NCBI RefSeq assembly: GCF_014076495.1
Contig: NZ_CP043575.1
Location: forward strand, 248,001-312,000
Source of the DNA: Comamonas koreensis
GTDB lineage: Bacteria > Pseudomonadota > Gammaproteobacteria > Burkholderiales > Burkholderiaceae_C
Length of the DNA stretch: 64,000 nt
Direction of reading: 5' to 3'
Shown one piece after another: positions 54,694 to 64,000 of this stretch. A program made the position numbers and the translations under genes. Positions within the stretch are counted from its first letter, which is position 1. Every line of letters starts with the position of its first letter. The notes beneath the pieces were generated by a model, which searched no databases, was not told the origin of the DNA, and saw only the letters and a program-made list of their open reading frames with translations.

Positions 54694-54706
<13 letters not shown>
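54074..54706 (-). CDS. Divergent 4'-phosphopantetheinyl transferase
   Basis: 210 residues. GTVGIDVQG (109-116) fits the PPTase GVDIE motif, with D113 as metal ligand. The WxxKEAxxK motif is QWARLEAQLK, with Leu165 in place of Lys. The SHS motif is SISYADALAV. These changes make it an unusual member. The 13-base overlap with the synthetase gene strongly suggests that it primes the carrier protein of that synthetase. Confidence 0.7.
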
Positions 54707-58761
<4,055 letters not shown>

Positions 58762-58939
58762 GGCAGCAATACCCGGCAGCTGCAGAAGGCGCAGGCGCAC
58801 CGCCTTTCTGCACAAAACGCCCCAGAATGGGGCATTCGCGCATTATGCGGCGGCGCCAACGCCCGCCAGGCCGGGATCACCCCTGGCAAGGCCTGCCTGA
58901 GGGCTGGGCGCAACGCTTTGCGCCCGGCTTAAGCCCCGC
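58762..58939. other. Gap between synthetase and efflux genes
   Basis: A 178-base stretch upstream of the synthetase and just after the efflux operon on the same strand. It should hold the synthetase promoter and the efflux terminator, but I could not assign either. Confidence 0.4.
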
Positions 58940-60406
58940 CTAATCTGCGGCGGCGGGTTGCGCAGCGGCGGCCGGCAACACCGCATCGGCCGACCAGCCC
59001 CCGCCCAGCGCGCGGTACAGCGCAATCTGGTTGTCCAGCCGGCTTTGGCGCAGGTTCACCAGCTCGGTCTCGGCCTGGAACAGGTTGCGCTGGGCATCGA
59101 TCTGCTCCAAGTAGGACGCATAGCCCGCCTCGTAGCGGTCCTTGGCATAACCCAGGGTCTGGGCCAGCACGGCGCGGCGGCGCTCGGCGGCCTGCTCCTG
59201 CTCGGCCAGGCGCTGCACGCCCACCAGCGCGTTTTCCACATCGCCCAGGGCCGACAGCACCGCGCCCCGGTAGGCGTAGGCGGCCTGGTCGCGCTGGGCC
59301 GTGGCGCTGTCGTACTGCGCGTCGAGCCGGCCGCCATCCAACAGCGGCGCCAGCGCGCTCGCGCCCAGGCTCCAGACATTGATGGGGTTGTATTGCAGCG
59401 CATTGACAAACAGCCGCCCCGCGCTGGCGCTGAGGTTGACCTGGGGCAGGTAGGCGGCGCGGCTGGCGCGCAGGCTGGCATCGCTGGCGGCCAGGTTCAG
59501 CTCGGCCTGCACCAGGTCCGGCCGGCGCCGCAGCAGGGACGAGGGCAGTGCAGCGGGCACCACCGGCATCTGCAGCCGGGCAAAGCCCTGGCCGTCGGCC
59601 GCAGCCGTATCGCGCACGGCGGGCACGTCACCGGCCAGCAATTGCAACGCGTTGTACTGGCGCGCAATGGCCAGCTCCAGCGGCGGGATCTGGCCCTGGA
59701 TGGCCTCGTACTCGGCCTGCGCCTGCGTCACCTGCAGGCGCGAGATATAGCCCACCGATTCCTGGTCCCGCGCCAATTGCAGCGCGGTGCTGCGGGTCTG
59801 CAGGGTCTGGCGCGTCTGGGCCAGCTGCGCCTCGCGGCCCAGCAGATCGACATAGGCCTGGGCCGTGGTGGCCGCCACCGTCAGCGCCACCGCATCGCGG
59901 TCGGCCTGGCTGGCGCGGTACTGCAGATCGGCTGCGGTACTTCGGTCACCCAGGCGGCCCCAGAGATCGGGCTCCCAGCTGGCCTGCAGTTGGGGCTGGA
60001 CGGAGCGGCTGGTGGTGATGCCCGAGGTGGTCAAGGTGTGGGTGGCGCCCACATTGGCGCCCAGCGACAGGCTGGGTTGCAGCGCGGCATCGGCCGCCGC
60101 CAGCTGGGCGCGGGCTGCGGCCACTCGGGTGCCGGCCACCTGCAGGTTGGCATTGCGCGCCAGCGCCGCCTGCACATAGCCGTTGAGCTTTTCATCGCCA
60201 AAGGCCTGCCACCAGGCGGTGGGCACCGCCGCTTGCGGCCCGCTGGTGGCAGCAGCCTCGGTCTGCGCCCAGGTGCTGGGCACGGTGACGGCCGCATCGG
60301 TGGGCGCCTGGCGCAGTGCCGGCGCACAACCGGCCAGCAGCAGGGCCATGCCCAGGACCGTCAGCGTGGTGGCGGCCGAGCCTTGCAAAAACCGGCTGCG
60401 GGTCAT
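58940..60406 (-). CDS. Outer-membrane efflux lipoprotein, NodT type
   Basis: 488 residues. The lipobox is LLLAGC near residue 27. The chain has the OEP repeat pattern: TAWWQAFGDEKLNGYVQAAL, LLRRRPDLVQAELNLAASDA and YEAGYASYLEQIDAQRNLFQ are clear NodT/OprM features. It forms the outer-membrane channel for the MFS and HlyD genes. Start and stop overlap the preceding gene by 4 bases (tcat). Confidence 0.93.
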   Translation of the reverse strand: MTRSRFLQGSAATTLTVLGMALLLAGCAPALRQAPTDAAVTVPSTWAQTEAAATSGPQAAVPTAWWQAFGDEKLNGYVQAALARNANLQVAGTRVAAARAQLAAADAALQPSLSLGANVGATHTLTTSGITTSRSVQPQLQASWEPDLWGRLGDRSTAADLQYRASQADRDAVALTVAATTAQAYVDLLGREAQLAQTRQTLQTRSTALQLARDQESVGYISRLQVTQAQAEYEAIQGQIPPLELAIARQYNALQLLAGDVPAVRDTAAADGQGFARLQMPVVPAALPSSLLRRRPDLVQAELNLAASDASLRASRAAYLPQVNLSASAGRLFVNALQYNPINVWSLGASALAPLLDGGRLDAQYDSATAQRDQAAYAYRGAVLSALGDVENALVGVQRLAEQEQAAERRRAVLAQTLGYAKDRYEAGYASYLEQIDAQRNLFQAETELVNLRQSRLDNQIALYRALGGGWSADAVLPAAAAQPAAAD

Positions 60407-61632
60407 GGCCGGTCTCCTTGCGCTGCGGCCTTGGCTGCGCGCGTGTCCACATGCACTTCGACGGACATGCCCGGGCGCAGGCGGGCGGCGAGCGGCTGGT
60501 TCGGGTCGATCGCAATGCGGATCGGCAGGCGCTGCACGATCTTGATGAAGTTGCCCGATGCGTTGTCGGCCTTGATGACGCTGAACTCCGAGCCGGTGGC
60601 CGGTGCCATCTGCTCGATACGGCCAGTCAGCTCGGCGCCTTCGAGCGCATCGACATAGAAGCTCGCCGCCTGGCCCTGCTGCATGTGGGCGATCTGGGTT
60701 TCCTTGAAGTTGGCCACCACCCACAGCTGCTCGGGCACCAGGAACAGCAGCTGCGTGCCCGAGGCCACATACTGGCCCAGGCGCACCGAGGCCTCGCTGA
60801 TCTGGCCATCGCGCGGCGCACGCACCACGGTGTTGTCCAGGTCGATCTGGGCCAGGCCCAGCTGGGCTTGGGCGGCCTTCACCTGCGCTTCCAGGCTGGC
60901 GCGTGCCACCTGGGTGGATTTGATGCTCTGCTCGCCAATGCGGATATCGGCCTGCGCCTTTTGCACATTGGCCTTGGCCAGCTGGCTGGTAGCACGCGAC
61001 TGGTCGCGCTCGCGCAGCGACACCGAGCCGCGCGCGGCCAGGTCCTCGACCCGCTGCAGATCGGCTGCCGCGCGGCGCGCTTCGGCGTCCACCGCCGACA
61101 GGCTGGCCTGGCGCGCACCCAGGTTGGCCCGGTTTTGCGCCTGGGTCTGGTCCGAGTTGGCCAGCTGCGCGCGGGCATTGTCGAGCTGCGCCTGGGCCTG
61201 GGCCACTTTTTCGGCATAGATGCGGTCATCGATGCGCAGCAGCACATCACCGCGCTTGACATGGGCATAGTCCTGCACGTTCACTTCCGTCACATAGCCG
61301 CTGACCTGGGGCGCCAGCACGGTGATCTGGCCGCGCACATAGGCGTTGTCGGTGCGCATCACGTCGGAGGCAAAGGGCGGCAGCTTCCAGGCCCAGAGCA
61401 CCAGCAGCACGCCGGCCAATGCGACGACCGCCATGGTCAGCACCGCGCGGCGGCTGGGCCGGATCAGCTTGGCCGTCGGCGATGCTGTGGGTGCCGGGGT
61501 GGCTGCCGTAGCAGCGGCTGCCGACGCTTGGGCAGCCGATGCGGCGGCCGCAGCCGCCGTGGCTTGGGGGGCAGCGGGCTGCGCTGCGGGAGCGGGGGCC
61601 GCTTGGGGGGTGGGTTTTTCAGTATCAGCCAT
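60403..61632 (-). CDS. HlyD/EmrA-family membrane fusion protein
   Basis: 409 residues. An Ala/Pro-rich cytoplasmic tail (about 1-57) leads to one membrane helix (RRAVLTMAVVALAGVLLVLW). The lipoyl part is ITVLAPQVSGYVTEVNVQDY, then a long coiled coil rich in Ala and Gln, and VVRAPRDGQISEASVRLGQY. It links the MFS pump to the outer-membrane channel. It overlaps the outer-membrane gene by 4 bases. The very low-complexity start is notable. Confidence 0.92.
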   Translation of the reverse strand: MADTEKPTPQAAPAPAAQPAAPQATAAAAAASAAQASAAAATAATPAPTASPTAKLIRPSRRAVLTMAVVALAGVLLVLWAWKLPPFASDVMRTDNAYVRGQITVLAPQVSGYVTEVNVQDYAHVKRGDVLLRIDDRIYAEKVAQAQAQLDNARAQLANSDQTQAQNRANLGARQASLSAVDAEARRAAADLQRVEDLAARGSVSLRERDQSRATSQLAKANVQKAQADIRIGEQSIKSTQVARASLEAQVKAAQAQLGLAQIDLDNTVVRAPRDGQISEASVRLGQYVASGTQLLFLVPEQLWVVANFKETQIAHMQQGQAASFYVDALEGAELTGRIEQMAPATGSEFSVIKADNASGNFIKIVQRLPIRIAIDPNQPLAARLRPGMSVEVHVDTRAAKAAAQGDRP

Positions 61633-61674
61633 TGTTGTTGCTTTGTAGATAGGGATCGAAAAAGGGGATGGAGG

Positions 61675-63339
61675 TCAGACGGGCGCCGGCAGCTCACCCC
61701 GGCGCCGCGCCAGCCAGGCCAGCATGTGCTGGCGCAGCACGCGGTAGAACGCCCAGGCCAGAAAGGCCAGCGCCATCGCGCCAATCACGCGGAACACATC
61801 GTTGAAGGCGCGCACCGCCGCCTCACGCCGGATCACTTGCACCAGCTGGGCCTGGCTTTGGGCGCCGCGCTGCACCGGGTCGGTGATGGTGCGGCCGAGC
61901 GACTGCGACTGCTGGGCCAGGCGCTGCGCAACCAGCGGGTTGGTCACCGGCATATCGGCCGCAATCGCCTGCGTGTAGAGCTGGGCGCGCTGCTGCTGGA
62001 TGCTGCCCAGCAGCGCGGGGCCGAGCAGACCGCCCAGACTTTGGGTGACCGAGAACAGCACGACAAAGGTGACCATGTGGTCCAGCCCCTTGCCCAGCGC
62101 GCGCTGGATGCCGATCATCATCACCGGCCCCATGAACAGCGCCGCCGAGAACGCGATCAGGAACTGGCTGAAGAAAAAGTCATGCGGACGGCTCAGGCTG
62201 GTGGAGTGCAGATCCAGCCAGCCGCCCACGCCGATCAGCAGGATCGAGGTCAGGATCTGCGGCAGGATGGCCTGGGGGCTGAAGGTGGCAGCACCCACGA
62301 TCACGCCCAGCAGCATGCCGACAAAAATGACGCCGTACAGCGCCTGCAGCTGCTCGGGCACCACGCCCATCGCGCGCAGCAGGCCGACCACGCCATAGTT
62401 CTGCTCCGAGATCATGAAACGCATCATGATGGCGCCGGCCATGAAGGTCAGCGTCGTGGGGTGCATCAGCCAGCGCAGCTGGATCAGCGGCGTGCGCCGG
62501 CTGTATTCCAGCAGGGCGGCCAGCGCAAACAGCACCAGCGACGCGATCAGCGCATAGGCCAGCCAGGGGGCGTTGAACCACCAAGCATTGACGCCCTGGG
62601 CCAGCACCGCGCACAGCAGGCCCACCGCAGGCGCCACCAGCAGGAAGGTCACAAAATCCAGCGGCTCGAACACATGGATCTGCAGGCCGCGCGGCAGCTT
62701 GAGCACCACCACGGCGGCAAAGGCCATCAGCGCCAGACCCGCCTCGAATGCATACAGATGGGGCCAGGGGTTGACGTTGACCAGCGAAGGCGACAGCACC
62801 CAGGCCAGCGGCACGGCGATCGAGGACATGTTCATGCCCAGGATGAAGGCCGAGGGCACCTTGGAGGCCGGAAAGCCCTGCATCACATACATGACGGCCA
62901 GCGAGGTGGTGGTGGCACCGGCAAAACCGGCGACGGCCCGCACCACGATGGACATGGTGTAGCCTTCGACAAACACGTGCAGCAGCGCCAAGAGCGCATA
63001 GATGCCCAGGCCCCATTCGGCAAACACCCGCAGGCCCAGCTGCTGGCGGCTTTTGAAGACCAGCAGGTTGGCCGTCACATTGACCATCACATAGGCCGCA
63101 GGCAGCCAGGCGGCCTCGACCGCTGTCAGGCCCAGCTGGCCCTGAATCGAGGTGAGGTTGGCCGTGACCAGGCCATTGCCCAGACCCCCAACCAGCCCGA
63201 CAAACAGACCCACCATGATGTAGGCAATGCGCCGGGGCAGCGTATGCTGCAGCCGCGCGGGCGAGCCCGGCAGCACGGGGCGCTCATGCGTCTCCCAATC
63301 CGGGGGTTGCTCGACATAGCGAAAGGCAGGCGCGTTCAT
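61675..63339 (-). CDS. DHA2-type MFS drug efflux pump
   Basis: 554 residues with about 14 membrane segments. It starts RRIAYIMVGLFVGLVGGLGN followed by AAWLPAAYVMVNVTANLLVF, the EmrB-like entry. A large periplasmic loop between the last helices (LYTQAIAADMPVTNPLVAQR) is usual in DHA2 pumps. The substrate is unknown. It is 42 bases upstream of the HlyD gene and overlaps TetR by 4 bases. Confidence 0.92.
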   Translation of the reverse strand: MNAPAFRYVEQPPDWETHERPVLPGSPARLQHTLPRRIAYIMVGLFVGLVGGLGNGLVTANLTSIQGQLGLTAVEAAWLPAAYVMVNVTANLLVFKSRQQLGLRVFAEWGLGIYALLALLHVFVEGYTMSIVVRAVAGFAGATTTSLAVMYVMQGFPASKVPSAFILGMNMSSIAVPLAWVLSPSLVNVNPWPHLYAFEAGLALMAFAAVVVLKLPRGLQIHVFEPLDFVTFLLVAPAVGLLCAVLAQGVNAWWFNAPWLAYALIASLVLFALAALLEYSRRTPLIQLRWLMHPTTLTFMAGAIMMRFMISEQNYGVVGLLRAMGVVPEQLQALYGVIFVGMLLGVIVGAATFSPQAILPQILTSILLIGVGGWLDLHSTSLSRPHDFFFSQFLIAFSAALFMGPVMMIGIQRALGKGLDHMVTFVVLFSVTQSLGGLLGPALLGSIQQQRAQLYTQAIAADMPVTNPLVAQRLAQQSQSLGRTITDPVQRGAQSQAQLVQVIRREAAVRAFNDVFRVIGAMALAFLAWAFYRVLRQHMLAWLARRRGELPAPV

Positions 63340-63920
63340 ACCGTCTCCCTGGCATCCATGCGCAGGCCCTCGGTGATCAGCTGCCAGGCGCGGTCGCTCA
63401 GCTGCAGGCGCTCGGCCGGCGTGCGGCCGCGCCGCGCCGCGCTGAACATGCCCACAATCAGCAGCAGATCAGCGCCCTGCAGATCCTCCCGGCAGCGCCC
63501 TGCCGCCTTGGCTTGCAGCAGCAAGGGCGTCACCAGCGCCAACAGGCGCGCGCGCAGGTCGACGACCAAGGGGTCATCGAGCGGCAGCGAGCGCCAGTAA
63601 TCGCTCAGCGGAACGGTCAGCACCGAGTCATGCGCCCAGAGGCGCAGAAACTCGAACAGCGCATCGGCATCACCCGTCTCACTCAAGGCATGGGCCTTGG
63701 CGGCCAGCCGCTCCAGGATATGGATCAGCAAGGCCCGCAGCAGCGCCGAGCGGTCCGCAAAATTGCGGTACAGCGTCGTGCGGCTCACCCCGGCGCGCTC
63801 GGCCACCACATCCAAAGCCACCGTCACCCCCTGCTCGGTAAACACATGCAGGGCCGCATCGAGCAACTGGCTGCGATGGGCCAGCGCATCACTGCGGGGT
63901 TGGCGTTCTTTGGTGGTCAT
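63336..63920 (-). CDS. TetR-family repressor of the efflux operon
   Basis: 194 residues. The helix-turn-helix is VTVALDVVAERAGVSRTTLY followed by RNFADRSALLRALLIHI. The ligand domain spans about 70-190. The stop overlaps the MFS start (tcat), so it is the first gene of the efflux operon and self-regulated. A palindrome just upstream of its start is its probable operator. The inducing compound is not known. Confidence 0.9.
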   Translation of the reverse strand: MTTKERQPRSDALAHRSQLLDAALHVFTEQGVTVALDVVAERAGVSRTTLYRNFADRSALLRALLIHILERLAAKAHALSETGDADALFEFLRLWAHDSVLTVPLSDYWRSLPLDDPLVVDLRARLLALVTPLLLQAKAAGRCREDLQGADLLLIVGMFSAARRGRTPAERLQLSDRAWQLITEGLRMDARETV

Positions 63921-63943
63921 GGGGTGGAGGCAAAAGCATTAAA

Positions 63944-63959
63944 CGTACAAAACTGTACG
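63944..63959. promoter_or_regulatory. Probable TetR operator
   Basis: cgtaca (63944-63949) and tgtacg (63954-63959) are exact reverse complements around aaac. It lies 24 bases upstream of the TetR ATG, in AT-rich sequence, which is the right place for autorepression of the efflux operon. Confidence 0.65.
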
Positions 63960-64000
63960 CTAATTTTTTCAGGCCTGCACAAACCCTGAGAGCATCAGGG

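Noticed and set aside
60316..63600. A 1094-codon open frame on the + strand antisense to the efflux genes
   Set aside because: It is rich in His, Gln, Arg and Gly with no domains, which is usual for the antisense frame of high-GC genes; the minus-strand genes have clear families.

Overview
The window is high-GC, densely coded DNA from a Gram-negative bacterium. It is most like a betaproteobacterium of the Comamonadaceae (Comamonas, Delftia or Acidovorax type). This is inferred from base composition, family content and gene style (NemA-type reductase, split PntA/PntB, RbsBACRKD, Fur-boxed TonB receptor, Pls/PosA synthetase), not from a database match. It reads as ordinary chromosome: no tRNA, rRNA, CRISPR array, insertion sequence or integrase was recognised, and no gene-free stretch exceeds about 250 bases.

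Layout. 1-9.7 kb holds housekeeping genes: the 3' end of an old-yellow-enzyme reductase, small envelope proteins, tag, a divergent pyrE/xth pair whose start codons share CATG, and pntAB. 9.8-16.4 kb holds an AraC regulator with a cupin, a metallo-hydrolase, and an iron island: a FepA-type TonB receptor, a PchR-like AraC regulator, an IroE-like siderophore esterase and a DUF2218 protein, with two Fur boxes. 17.4-24.2 kb is the most unusual locus. A forward chain of overlapping genes encodes a membrane-anchored secreted protein, a collagen-like protein with 43 uninterrupted Gly-X-Y triplets, an Asp/Asn-hydroxylase-type 2-oxoglutarate dioxygenase, a PAPS-type sulfotransferase, a Tat-exported periplasmic binding protein and a phage tail-collar protein. 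It meets a reverse chain of APS kinase (PAPS maker), a GNAT enzyme and a small unknown protein. I read it as a candidate system that makes and post-translationally decorates surface proteins.

24.2-29.7 kb holds an EamA exporter with an AraC regulator, an AmpG-like permease and an OmpR-type two-component pair. 29.7-35.8 kb is a complete ribose operon (rbsB-A-C-R-K-D) with a perfect 18-bp operator palindrome. 35.9-50.6 kb holds an MFS/LysR divergent pair with a long dyad, nitronate monooxygenase, pdxY, LPS genes (an O-antigen ligase and a WaaE-like transferase), MarC, a secreted trypsin-like protease overlapping a membrane FHA protein, an aldo/keto reductase, and radA with a phytanoyl-dioxygenase-like gene. 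50.7-64 kb holds a beta-class GST, two orphan binding proteins, a divergent PPTase overlapping a 1355-residue Pls/PosA-type non-ribosomal peptide synthetase, and a TetR-controlled tripartite efflux set.

How the genes work together. Four themes recur: iron-siderophore uptake under Fur, sulfate activation feeding a local sulfotransferase, ribose uptake and phosphorylation under RbsR, and synthesis of a probable cationic peptide next to an exporter. Many genes are joined by 4-base ATGA/GTGA overlaps, which makes the operon structure easy to read. All counts and coordinates were made by eye.
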